Part shown: one piece after another, positions 28,777 through 36,453 of the stretch
Position numbering within the stretch: the first letter of the stretch is position 1
Layout: the number at the start of each line of letters is the position of its first letter
DNA from: Bacteroidota bacterium
Lineage (GTDB): Bacteria; Bacteroidota; Bacteroidia; Bacteroidales; Prolixibacteraceae
NCBI GenBank assembly: GCA_030698405.1
Contig: JAUYMU010000078.1
Span: 1 to 60,643 of the forward strand
Direction of reading: 5' to 3'
DNA length: 60,643 nucleotides
The notes under the pieces: model-generated
What the model saw: only the letters and a program-made list of their open reading frames with translations
Database searches by the model: none
What the model was told of the DNA's origin: nothing
Translations under genes and position numbers: made by a program

Positions 28777-29695
28777 CCTCTCCGTATTTATAAGATTCGA
28801 TGATTGAATTAAGCAATTCCTCAGTAAGTGAAGCGTTGTCGCCAAGCAGGAATGCGATTTTCTGTACAGTTTCCAGATTTTGCCTGTTCACACGTTGTGC
28901 GCGACTGATAATTTCTTCGCGAACAAGCGACGGAGCCGACATATCGCGCAATAATGCCCCTACCACCCGGTGTTTATAAATAGTAATTACCGAAACATGC
29001 AGCAATTTATTCTGAATTTTCAGGTCGCGCTCAATCATATTTTCTCCTGAAATCATGGCTGAGGAGAACATTTTGAAGATAACATCCGGAACCAGTTCTT
29101 TCAGGTCGGCACCATGCAAACCCGGAATAGTTTCGTATAGTTCCTCTATTTCGGGACCAAACAGTTTTGCAAAACCTTCGTTCGAGTCTATCACTTTAAA
29201 CTCGCTGTCGATAATAATGATTCCGGCCCTGATTTTGTGCATCATGGCCGAAGCAATCACTGTAGCTTCGCGGGCTTTTTCAAGTTTACGTTCTGCTTTT
29301 TTACGTTCGGTTATGTCGAAAATTGACCCCACAATTCCGGCAATTTCCCCTTGGTTGTTGCGAATAACCGCTTTGTTGAAAACCACATCGTGCACCACCC
29401 CGGAAACATCGCGGAACTTCGCTTCATAATTCTGATCTCCCGGACTGTCAAACAATTCCTGATCGCGTTTCGAATAAATCTCAGCGATCTCAAAAGGCTG
29501 GATATCGAAAACAGTTTTCCCGATAATTTGAGATTTGGGCAAGCCCAACAGTTTTTCCTGAGCAAGGTTACAGGCTTTGTAAATGCCACTCAGGTCGCGG
29601 TAGAAAATCGGAATTGGCAATGCATCAATAATTTTTTGATGCAATTCAGGATCATCAATAAATCCCTGATTGAAAGATTTTTCTTCGTAAATCAT
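28769..29695 (-). CDS. PAS-domain sensor protein (two PAS domains)
   Basis: A 308-residue cytosolic sensor. PAS-1 (about 18-135) includes ALPIPIFYRDLSGIYKACNLAQEKLLGLPKSQIIGKTVFD and a PAC-like end GIVGSIFDITERKKAERKLEKAREA. PAS-2 (about 145-255) includes AGIIIIDSEFKVIDSNEGFAKLFG. A helical C-terminus (VNRQNLETVQKIAFLLGDNAS) follows. There is no kinase or output domain, so it likely acts on its partner, the coupled SpoIIE phosphatase. No heme- or flavin-binding signature can be asserted. It faces the hydrogenase regulatory genes across a 427-base divergent region. Confidence 0.88.
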   Translation of the reverse strand: MIYEEKSFNQGFIDDPELHQKIIDALPIPIFYRDLSGIYKACNLAQEKLLGLPKSQIIGKTVFDIQPFEIAEIYSKRDQELFDSPGDQNYEAKFRDVSGVVHDVVFNKAVIRNNQGEIAGIVGSIFDITERKKAERKLEKAREATVIASAMMHKIRAGIIIIDSEFKVIDSNEGFAKLFGPEIEELYETIPGLHGADLKELVPDVIFKMFSSAMISGENMIERDLKIQNKLLHVSVITIYKHRVVGALLRDMSAPSLVREEIISRAQRVNRQNLETVQKIAFLLGDNASLTEELLNSIIESYKYGEDE

Positions 29696-30122
29696 AGTGT
29701 GTGAATTTCGAACTTAAATTACGAAACATTTGTGAATTTCCAACCGCAGTCATTTATTAGTTAGGAATTCCAAAGCGCTGTACACCTTGTTCCTGCTTAC
29801 GAACTGCATGCGCCGTTTAAAAATATGAATTAGCAGCTAATATTGCCTTTGAAAAAGGTTCAATGATCAGTAGATTCCTGTTTCTTTTTAAAAAAAGCAA
29901 AATATGGGTGCCGGATTTCTCTGGAGAATTTTGCAGGATACGAAAATATTCAGGTTTACCCGCTTTATTCTGTAGCAAATATTTTGGACTGAAAAATCAG
30001 AAGCAGGAATTCATTTGAATTTCTTCTCTATAACCATTTTAAATAAGCCTCAATACTGATTTAGATCACAGGTATTTGGTAATTTTTTCTGAAATTTGCC
30101 GCAAACCCATTTAAAAATTACA
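29696..30122. promoter_or_regulatory. Divergent regulatory region between PAS/SpoIIE and the DRTGG-hydrogenase series
   Basis: The 427 bases contain no gene. The one distinct site is TGAT-TTAG-ATCA (30057-30068), which fits the core of CRP/FNR-family sites (TTGAT-N4-ATCAA) and lies 55 bases before the DRTGG start. No perfect TAnnTTTG box was found for either direction; GAAATTTG at about 30091 is a near match for the rightward gene. Confidence 0.4.
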
Positions 30123-30467
30123 ATGAAGCTGAAAGAGATCGCTGCTGTTTTAAATGCCAACATATCTTGTGGTGCCGATAAACTCGATGAAGAGGTGGAG
30201 ATGGGATACAGTTCCGACCTGATGAGCGATGTACTTACACTTGATACCGACAATCTGGTTCTTCTGACTGGTATGGTCAACCTTCAGGCAATACGTACCG
30301 CCGAAATGGCCGATATCCGCGCCATTGTATTTGTTCGCAACAAAAAAGCCAATCAGCCAATGCTCGATCTGGCCAAAGAGAACGGAATGTGTATTCTCGA
30401 ATCACCGTATTCGCTTTTTAAGTCGAGCGGCCTTTTATTTCAGGCCGGACTAAAACCGATCTATTGA
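30123..30467 (+). CDS. DRTGG-domain protein 1
   Basis: A 114-residue stand-alone DRTGG domain (MKLKEIAAVLNANISCGADKLDEEVEMGYSSDLMSDVLT...). The MGYSSDLMSDVL segment and the alternating hydrophobic strands match the second small protein at 32453-32788, so they are paralogues. DRTGG domains occur in CBS-type pyrophosphatases and other regulatory proteins and are thought to bind ligands or partners; exact role is unknown. ATG 30123 is chosen over an upstream TTG. It opens the rightward series leading to hydrogenase cluster 1. Confidence 0.85.
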   Translation: MKLKEIAAVLNANISCGADKLDEEVEMGYSSDLMSDVLTLDTDNLVLLTGMVNLQAIRTAEMADIRAIVFVRNKKANQPMLDLAKENGMCILESPYSLFKSSGLLFQAGLKPIY

Positions 30468-30562
30468 TTTACAATTTTGCTATTTACCATTTACTATTTT
30501 AGGATAACGACCAAGAAACAAAGCATGAGAAATATGAAACCCTTTCATCATTGCGATTTTTT

Positions 30563-30595
30563 CTCCCCCTCTTTTGGAGGGGGTAGGGGGGAGGC
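30563..30595. repeat. C/G-rich palindromic repeat, copy A
   Basis: CCCCCTC-TTTTG-GAGGGGG hairpin followed by GTAGGGGGGAGGCT. It belongs to the same family as the copies at 30641, 48412 and 48562 and lies in the 212-base gap before the RsbW-like gene. Confidence 0.75.
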
Positions 30596-30640
30596 TATCA
30601 ATAATCAAATGAGAAAATATTCGGGAACCGGTTCATTAAG

Positions 30641-30676
30641 CCCCCTCTTGTGGAGGGGGTTTGGGGGAGGCTTTTT
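30641..30676. repeat. C/G-rich palindromic repeat, copy B, abutting a start codon
   Basis: CCCCCTC-TTGTG-GAGGGGG hairpin followed by TTTGGGGGAGGCTTTTT. It ends 3 bases before the TTG start at 30680 and could form an mRNA hairpin next to the initiation site. Confidence 0.75.
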
Positions 30677-30679
30677 ATC

Positions 30680-31093
30680 TTGAAACTAATTTTTTCCATA
30701 CAAGGAGGCGATTTTACACACGCAGGACATCCGTCGAGCGAGGTAAAAAAGGTATTGAAGCAATTGGACATTGATGGGAAAACCATTAAAAACATTGTGA
30801 TTGCATTGTACGAAGCGGAGGTGAATGTGGTGGCACATGCCTGGCGCGGAACAGTCGATGTTGAAATTGACGAAAGCAAGATCACGATTTTGGTGAGCGA
30901 CGAAGGCCCTGGCATTCCCGATATTGAACAGGCAATGCAGGCAGGGTTTTCAACAGCAAGCAAGCAAGTTCGCGAAATGGGTTTCGGCGCCGGAATGGGT
31001 CTGCCAAATATGAAAAAAAATACAGACGAATTATATATTGAATCGGAAGTGGGAAAAGGTACAACGGTTAAAATGGTAAATAATTTCTCATGA
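30680..31093 (+). CDS. RsbW-like anti-sigma-factor-type ATPase (GHKL)
   Basis: A 137-residue single-domain GHKL ATPase. The N box is in IVIALYEAEVNVVAHAW, the G1 box in VSDEGPGIPDIEQAM, and the glycine-rich lid in GFGAGMGLPNMKKNTDEL. RsbW proteins phosphorylate STAS antagonists and bind sigma factors, but neither partner type is encoded nearby. The start is set at TTG 30680 (KLIFSIQGGDFTHAG) because upstream in-frame codons lie inside the C/G-rich repeat. Its stop overlaps the next gene (ATGA), indicating coupling to the hydrogenase-like protein. Confidence 0.85.
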   Translation: MKLIFSIQGGDFTHAGHPSSEVKKVLKQLDIDGKTIKNIVIALYEAEVNVVAHAWRGTVDVEIDESKITILVSDEGPGIPDIEQAMQAGFSTASKQVREMGFGAGMGLPNMKKNTDELYIESEVGKGTTVKMVNNFS

Positions 31094-32466
31094 GCGGATT
31101 ACCAAATTATCACGCGTTAAAAGTAGATGCTGCCAAATGCATCGGGTGCACGCACTGCATGAAAGCATGTCCTACCGAAGCCATTCGGGTGATAGACGGG
31201 TTAGCGGTTATCGACCACGAACGTTGCGTCGACTGTGGCCAATGCCATCGTTCCTGTCCTACCCAGGCATTTTATGTGGAACAGGACGATCTGACAAAAA
31301 TTAGAGCTTTCAAATACCGCGTGATCCTTTTTCCATCCATCATGATCGGTCAGTTTCCGGAGAAATACAATGAAACACAGATATACAGCGGCTTGAAAAA
31401 AGTTGGGTTTACCCATGTTTTCGAGGTCGAACAGCCAATACAACTACTGTTAGATTCAGTGAACGAATATCTCAGGAACGAAGAAAATCCCAAACCTGCA
31501 ATTTCCACCTACTGTCCGGCAATCGTTCGCCTTATTCAGGGGCGGTATCCATCGCTTACCGAAAATCTCATTCTCCGGAAAGCTCCACACGATCTGGCAG
31601 CGCATTTTGCCATTGAACGCTTGCTGCTCGAAGGAGCACAGCGCGAGGAAATTGGTCTTTTTTATGCAACTCCCTGTATTGCCAAAATAGCTTCAGTAAA
31701 AAGTCCGGTAGGAGAGCGCGAGTCGATTGTGGATGGCATTGTTAATATGAACCATCTGTACAATGAAGTCATGAAAGTGATTTCGGAAGTTGAAGCTGAA
31801 GACAATTCGGAACAGCGGCAAAATCTTTCGGAGGAGGGCATTCTGTGGAGCCAGACACGCGGTGAGTCCGGCCATTTTGGTTCCAGAAGTATTGCCATCG
31901 ACGGAATACACAATGTAGTACGGTTTCTTGAAAGGCTCGAAAACGATCAGGTGAAGGGAGTCGATTTTCTGGAACTTCGTGCCTGTGACCAAAGTTGTGC
32001 CGGTGGCATTCTGCTTACCGGAAACAGGTTTCTGACTGTTGAAAAACTTGAGCGACGGGCAAAGCGCTATCCGTCAGCAAAAGATATTTCGGAATCCACG
32101 ATCAGGGTTGATATTGAAGAACTGAAACAAAAGCTGGTCATCGATTCTATTAGCCCGAAACCACTTTTCATATTTGGAAAAGACAGGGTGAAGGCGATGG
32201 AGAAAATGACCAGAGCACAACGAATCGTATGCTCTTTGCCGGGAATTGACTGCGGGGCTTGTGGTGCACCCAACTGCCATGCCCTTGCCGAAGACATGGT
32301 TAACGGCAAGGCGAAAATGTCGGATTGCATTTTCCTGCAACAGATGTGGGAAGACGAGGGAAAGATTACGGCCAGAAAAGCGCTTCAGAATGTGCAAAAA
32401 AAATGGGGAAAAGATAGATTTAAAGCAGATTGTAATAAAAGAGGACGACGAAATGAAGGTTTCTGA
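31090..32466 (+). CDS. [FeFe]-hydrogenase-like iron-sulfur protein, probable sensor
   Basis: A 458-residue protein. Two ferredoxin [4Fe-4S] motifs come first (Cys17-20-23-27 and Cys46-49-52-56), then a hydrogenase large-subunit-like domain (about 80-345), then a further four-Cys iron-sulfur motif (Cys388-391-396-413, GIDCGACGAPNC). All four H-cluster-type cysteines are kept: Cys142 (STYCPAIV), Cys196 (TPCIAK), and Cys299 and Cys303 (RACDQSC). The position of the proton-relay cysteine is Tyr141, and the active-site Met before Cys299 is Arg. This suggests H-cluster binding without normal turnover, hence sensing; that role is inferred. It overlaps DRTGG gene 2 by 14 bases. Confidence 0.85.
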   Translation: MSGLPNYHALKVDAAKCIGCTHCMKACPTEAIRVIDGLAVIDHERCVDCGQCHRSCPTQAFYVEQDDLTKIRAFKYRVILFPSIMIGQFPEKYNETQIYSGLKKVGFTHVFEVEQPIQLLLDSVNEYLRNEENPKPAISTYCPAIVRLIQGRYPSLTENLILRKAPHDLAAHFAIERLLLEGAQREEIGLFYATPCIAKIASVKSPVGERESIVDGIVNMNHLYNEVMKVISEVEAEDNSEQRQNLSEEGILWSQTRGESGHFGSRSIAIDGIHNVVRFLERLENDQVKGVDFLELRACDQSCAGGILLTGNRFLTVEKLERRAKRYPSAKDISESTIRVDIEELKQKLVIDSISPKPLFIFGKDRVKAMEKMTRAQRIVCSLPGIDCGACGAPNCHALAEDMVNGKAKMSDCIFLQQMWEDEGKITARKALQNVQKKWGKDRFKADCNKRGRRNEGF

Positions 32467-32788
32467 AATTGTTGAAAAGCTAAAATTAAAAGTGTATTCG
32501 GGCCAAAAAGGTTTGGATCGCGAAATCTCGGGCGGATATGTTTCCGACCTGTTGAGTGATGTGATGGGAAATGCCCGTGAAGGCGAAGTTTGGATTACCT
32601 TACAGGTGCATCAGAATGTGATGGCAATTGCATCGCTGAAAGATTTGGCCGCTGTAATTCTGGTGAATAACCTTGAGCCGCTGGAAAATACGGTCAGGCA
32701 TTCCAACGATGAAAATATACCGGTGCTGGGAACCAGCCTGTCAACATTCGAAATTGCTGGAAAACTGTATCAACTCTTTAACCAGTAA
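32453..32788 (+). CDS. DRTGG-domain protein 2
   Basis: A 111-residue paralogue of the protein at 30123-30467; GGYVSDLLSDVMGNAREGEVWITLQVHQNVMAIASLKDLAAVILV aligns with the same parts of the first. Starting at ATG 32453 makes a 14-base overlap with the hydrogenase-like gene, indicating tight coupling. The presence of two single-domain DRTGG proteins on either side of the RsbW-like and hydrogenase-like genes suggests they are module partners. No catalytic motif is seen. Confidence 0.86.
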   Translation: MKVSEIVEKLKLKVYSGQKGLDREISGGYVSDLLSDVMGNAREGEVWITLQVHQNVMAIASLKDLAAVILVNNLEPLENTVRHSNDENIPVLGTSLSTFEIAGKLYQLFNQ

Positions 32789-32791
32789 ACG

Positions 32792-33532
32792 ATGAAATCG
32801 TTCAGGACAGATCTTCATATCCACACTGTTTTATCACCTTGTGGCGATCTGGAAATGAGTCCTGCGCGCATCGTTTCGCTTGCCGGTAAAAGAGGGTTGG
32901 ACATCATCGGAATCACAGATCACAACTCGACCAAACATTGCCAGTTGGTTTGGAAACTGGGGCGAAGGTCGGGTTTGACGGTGATTCCGGGTTGCGAAAT
33001 GACTTCGCGCGAAGAAGTTCACTGCCTCGGTTTTTTTGAGGATTTTGATGCGCTGAACGAATTTCAGGACTTTCTGGACCTGCATCTCACAATTATTCCA
33101 AATAAACCTTCCTTGTTTGGCTATCAGGCGGTGGTCGATGAATTCGATTATATTTTGGAAGAACAGGCCAATTACCTCGGTGCATCATTGGATGTGAGTA
33201 TCGAAGAAGTAGAGCAGAAAGTACACGAACTCTCCGGAATTTTTATTCCGGCGCACATCGACAGGCCGCGAAACAGCCTGTACAGTCAGTTGGGATTTTT
33301 CCCTCCTGAATTAAAAGTGGAGGCCCTTCAGATTTCGAAACTTGCTGATGAAAAGGTCGTTCGTGAAAAATTCAGGATTAATCCTGAAATCACTTTAGTG
33401 AAATTCTCGGATGCCCATTATCCTGAAGATCTGGGAAAAACATTCACAATCTTTGAAATGGAAGAACCCACATTTACCGAAATAAGGAAAGCTTTGTTGC
33501 GGGAGGATGGACGAAATGTGAGGATTCCGTAG
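32792..33532 (+). CDS. PHP-domain phosphoesterase-like protein
   Basis: A 246-residue metal-dependent PHP fold. Metal-binding motifs are present in order: DLHIHTVLSPCGD (6-18), ITDHNSTKH (about 41-49), PGCEMTSREEVHCLG (about 66-80), PAHIDRPRNS (about 152) and KFSDAHYPEDLG (about 208). The set looks catalytically complete, so hydrolase activity is plausible, but the substrate is unknown. It follows DRTGG 2 by 3 bases and is part of the same operon. Confidence 0.9.
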   Translation: MKSFRTDLHIHTVLSPCGDLEMSPARIVSLAGKRGLDIIGITDHNSTKHCQLVWKLGRRSGLTVIPGCEMTSREEVHCLGFFEDFDALNEFQDFLDLHLTIIPNKPSLFGYQAVVDEFDYILEEQANYLGASLDVSIEEVEQKVHELSGIFIPAHIDRPRNSLYSQLGFFPPELKVEALQISKLADEKVVREKFRINPEITLVKFSDAHYPEDLGKTFTIFEMEEPTFTEIRKALLREDGRNVRIP

Positions 33533-33608
33533 TGAAAGTTGGCAGTCACAGAAAGCAATATTCAAAGCCAACCTGGAATTTTGAACCTGAAACTTGGAAC
33601 TAATTCAA

Positions 33609-34157
33609 ATGAAAGACCTTTCTCTTCATATTCTCGACATTGTCCAGAACTCAATCCGGGCAAAAGCTACACTGATTGGGATAGAAATTGATGAATATCC
33701 CAATGAAAATCAATTAATTATTACCATTTCCGACGATGGGACCGGCATGGATCCGGAACAATTGAAACGCGCCATCGAACCGTTTTATACTTCGCGAACT
33801 ACCCGAAAAGTTGGCCTGGGTTTGTCGCTTTTCAAACAGAATGCTGAAATGACAGATGGCTCATTCAGTATTGAATCAGAGCTGGGCAAAGGAACAAAAG
33901 TCACCGCAATATTTGGAATGTCTCATCTCGACCGTCCAATAATGGGCGATATGGTTGGAACCTTACTCATCCTGATATGCTCTTCCGACGAAATCAACTA
34001 TGTCTTTAAACATAAAACACCTTCAGGCGAATTTGAGATAGATACCCGCGAAATAAGGCAAACGCTTGAAAATGTTCCGATTAGTAATCCTGACGTCAGG
34101 TTATTCCTGAAGGAAATGCTTCAGGAAAATTTAGAACAAATCCAAATTAGCGAATAA
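33609..34157 (+). CDS. Histidine-kinase-like ATPase domain protein (HATPase_c)
   Basis: A 182-residue protein with a GHKL ATPase domain (about 1-115): N box LSLHILDIVQNSIRAKA, G1 ISDDGTGMDPEQL, and G2 TTRKVGLGLSLFKQNAEM. No phosphoacceptor-histidine domain is present. The C-terminal about 65 residues (VGTLLILICSSDEINYVFKHKT) are not recognised. It is the second stand-alone ATPase in the module, distinct from the RsbW-like one. The ATG at 33609 is preferred over an upstream TTG. The spacer before it (33533-33608) has simple GAACCTGAAACTTGGAAC repeats. Confidence 0.88.
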   Translation: MKDLSLHILDIVQNSIRAKATLIGIEIDEYPNENQLIITISDDGTGMDPEQLKRAIEPFYTSRTTRKVGLGLSLFKQNAEMTDGSFSIESELGKGTKVTAIFGMSHLDRPIMGDMVGTLLILICSSDEINYVFKHKTPSGEFEIDTREIRQTLENVPISNPDVRLFLKEMLQENLEQIQISE

Positions 34158-34210
34158 TGACAAAACTTAGATATTTTTAGATTCAAACTATTGACCTTTA
34201 GCGAATAATG
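34147..34210. repeat. 13-bp direct repeat flanking the HATPase / 2Fe-2S gene junction
   Basis: TTAGCGAATAATG occurs at 34147-34159 (including the HATPase stop codon) and again at 34198-34210, 51 bases apart. It suggests a short duplication in the leader of the hydrogenase genes. Confidence 0.5.
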
Positions 34211-34232
34211 TATAACTCTTAATCTACTAACG

Positions 34233-34631
34233 ATGAACAAAATAAAAAGTCTGGCTGACTTAAAGAAACTTCAATCCGAAGTTCAGTCGAAAATTAAACT
34301 TAGAGAAAAAGGCGACAGCCCGGAGCAATTGGTTCAAATTAAAGTTTCGATGGCAACCTGCGGCATTGCTTCAGGAGCAAAAGAAACCATGAACTTCCTG
34401 ATTGAGGAGCTTGATCATCAGGGAATTGATGTTATCGTTACCCAAACTGGTTGCATGGGATATTGCTACGCCGAACCAACCATCGAATTGACAATTCCGG
34501 GAAAAGCGCCAGTGGTTTATGGTTTTGTCAACAAAAACAAGGCGCAGGAAATCATTGATAAACACATCAAACTCAATGAAATGGTAGATGGAATTATTCC
34601 GGTAGCTTATTCAACAATTGATAATAAATAA
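34233..34631 (+). CDS. Thioredoxin-like [2Fe-2S] ferredoxin protein of the hydrogenase cluster
   Basis: A 132-residue protein with a thioredoxin-like [2Fe-2S] fold: MATCGIASGAKETMNFL gives the first cysteine and TQTGCMGYCYAEP two more. Only three cysteines are in the usual positions (CGIAS, CMGYC), one fewer than the classical NuoE set, though this small-subunit type often has that spacing. It resembles the N-terminal domain of HydB and likely shuttles electrons in cluster 1. It is encoded 16 bases before hydB. Confidence 0.85.
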   Translation: MNKIKSLADLKKLQSEVQSKIKLREKGDSPEQLVQIKVSMATCGIASGAKETMNFLIEELDHQGIDVIVTQTGCMGYCYAEPTIELTIPGKAPVVYGFVNKNKAQEIIDKHIKLNEMVDGIIPVAYSTIDNK

Positions 34632-34647
34632 AAACAAACGGACTATT

Positions 34648-36441
34648 ATGGCCGAATACAATATGCATATCCTTGTATGCGGAGGAACCGGATGCAAGGC
34701 TTCACAAAGCGAACTGATCAAATCGAATTTTCAACACCGCCTCAATGAGTTCGGGCTTTCCGATGAAATTCAGGTTATCCTGACCGGTTGTTTCGGATTT
34801 TGCGAAAAAGGTCCCATCGTGAAAATTTTGCCAGACAATACTTTTTACACTCAGGTTAATCCTGAAGATGTGGCCGAGATTGTTGAGGAACATATTATTA
34901 AAGGCCGAAAAGTGGAGCGTTTGCTTTACCGCGATCCTGAAACGCAAGAATTGGTGGGCGATTCGAAGGGAATGGATTTTTACAAAAAGCAGATTCGGAT
35001 AGCACTTCGCAATTGTGGTTTTGTCAATCCTGAAAACATAGAAGAGTACATTGGTCGAGACGGTTACGCTGCTCTTGGAACCTGTCTTTCAGAAAAAACA
35101 CCGGATGAAGTGATCGACATGATCAAAGATTCCGGTCTGCGTGGGCGTGGCGGCGGTGGTTTTCCAACGGGGCTGAAGTGGCAATTGACACGCAAATCGG
35201 TGAGCGACCAGAAATACGTGGTTTGCAACGCCGACGAAGGCGATCCGGGCGCATTTATGGATCGTTCAATTTTGGAAGGCGACCCACATTCGGTGCTCGA
35301 AGCGATGGCCATTTGCGGCTATTGTATTGGCGCCGACAAAGGCTTGGTTTACATTCGGGCTGAATACCCGTTGGCCATCGAACGCCTGAAGATTGCCATC
35401 AATCAGGCACGTGAATATGGTTTGTTGGGTGACGATATTTTGGGAACCGGATTTAATTTCGATGTTGAAATCCGATACGGAGCCGGAGCTTTTGTGTGCG
35501 GCGAAGAAACCGCACTGATCCATTCGATGGAAGGAAAACGTGGCGAACCGACCGTAAAACCACCATTTCCGGCAGAAAAAGGTTACAATGGCAAACCTAC
35601 CAATGTGAACAATGTGGAAACTTTTGCCAACATTCCGGTTATCATTAATAAAGGTGCGGAATGGTTTGCTTCAATCGGAACTGAAAAATCAAAGGGAACC
35701 AAAGTATTTGCTCTCGCCGGAAAAATCAATAATGTGGGTTTGATTGAAGTTCCAATGGGAATTACCCTTCGCGAAATAATATACGATATTGGAGGCGGAA
35801 TAAAGGATGGCCGCAAATTCAAAGCAGTACAGACTGGTGGTCCCTCCGGAGGTTGTTTGACCAATACGTTTTTGGATACACCGATTGACTACGATAATCT
35901 GGTTGCTGCCGGCTCCATGATGGGTTCAGGCGGAATGATTGTGCTTGATGATACCGATTGCATGGTGGCTATTGCTAAATTTTACCTCGAATTTACGCTC
36001 GACGAATCTTGCGGAAAATGCACTCCCTGCCGTATTGGTAACAAACGACTGCACGAAATTCTGGAAAAAATAACCGAGGGAAACGGCAAAGTGGAAGATC
36101 TCGACCGGCTGAGGTTATTGAGCAATGTAATTAAAGATACATCACTTTGCGGGTTGGGACAAACATCGCCCAATCCGGTACTTTCAACACTCGACCATTT
36201 TTACGACGAATACCTGGCGCATGTCACAACGTCTTCCTGTCCGGCAGGCCAGTGCAAGGCATTGATGCACTATTCAATTGATACAGACCGCTGCACCGGA
36301 TGTACTATTTGTTTCAGGAATTGCCCGGTTGGCGCCATTTCAGGAGAAAGACGTGCCCCCCATTACATCGACCAGTCGTTGTGTATAAAATGTGGTATGT
36401 GTGTTGCGAAATGTAAGTTTGATGCAGTTTTAATTGGCTAA
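34648..36441 (+). CDS. hydB: [FeFe]-hydrogenase NADH-binding beta subunit (NuoF-like), cluster 1
   Basis: A 597-residue flavoprotein that exchanges electrons with NAD(H) via FMN. Domains in order: thioredoxin-like [2Fe-2S] (about 1-90, CGGTGCKAS and TGCFGFC); the NuoF core with SGLRGRGGGGFPTGLKW, NADEGDPGAFMDR and GAGAFVCGEETALIHSMEGKRGEPTVKPPFP; an N3-type [4Fe-4S] site ESCGKCTPCRIG; and a C-terminal two-[4Fe-4S] ferredoxin domain (CTGCTICFRNCP, CIKCGMCVAKC). This full set is that of electron-bifurcating HydB. ATG 34648 is chosen over an upstream in-frame ATG that would overlap the previous gene. Confidence 0.95.
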   Translation: MAEYNMHILVCGGTGCKASQSELIKSNFQHRLNEFGLSDEIQVILTGCFGFCEKGPIVKILPDNTFYTQVNPEDVAEIVEEHIIKGRKVERLLYRDPETQELVGDSKGMDFYKKQIRIALRNCGFVNPENIEEYIGRDGYAALGTCLSEKTPDEVIDMIKDSGLRGRGGGGFPTGLKWQLTRKSVSDQKYVVCNADEGDPGAFMDRSILEGDPHSVLEAMAICGYCIGADKGLVYIRAEYPLAIERLKIAINQAREYGLLGDDILGTGFNFDVEIRYGAGAFVCGEETALIHSMEGKRGEPTVKPPFPAEKGYNGKPTNVNNVETFANIPVIINKGAEWFASIGTEKSKGTKVFALAGKINNVGLIEVPMGITLREIIYDIGGGIKDGRKFKAVQTGGPSGGCLTNTFLDTPIDYDNLVAAGSMMGSGGMIVLDDTDCMVAIAKFYLEFTLDESCGKCTPCRIGNKRLHEILEKITEGNGKVEDLDRLRLLSNVIKDTSLCGLGQTSPNPVLSTLDHFYDEYLAHVTTSSCPAGQCKALMHYSIDTDRCTGCTICFRNCPVGAISGERRAPHYIDQSLCIKCGMCVAKCKFDAVLIG

Positions 36442-36453
36442 AAAGTACTTTCT

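Noticed and set aside
32246-32452. Long N-terminal extension of DRTGG protein 2
   Set aside because: It would overlap the hydrogenase-like gene by more than 200 bases in another frame, and the homologous N-terminus begins at 32453.
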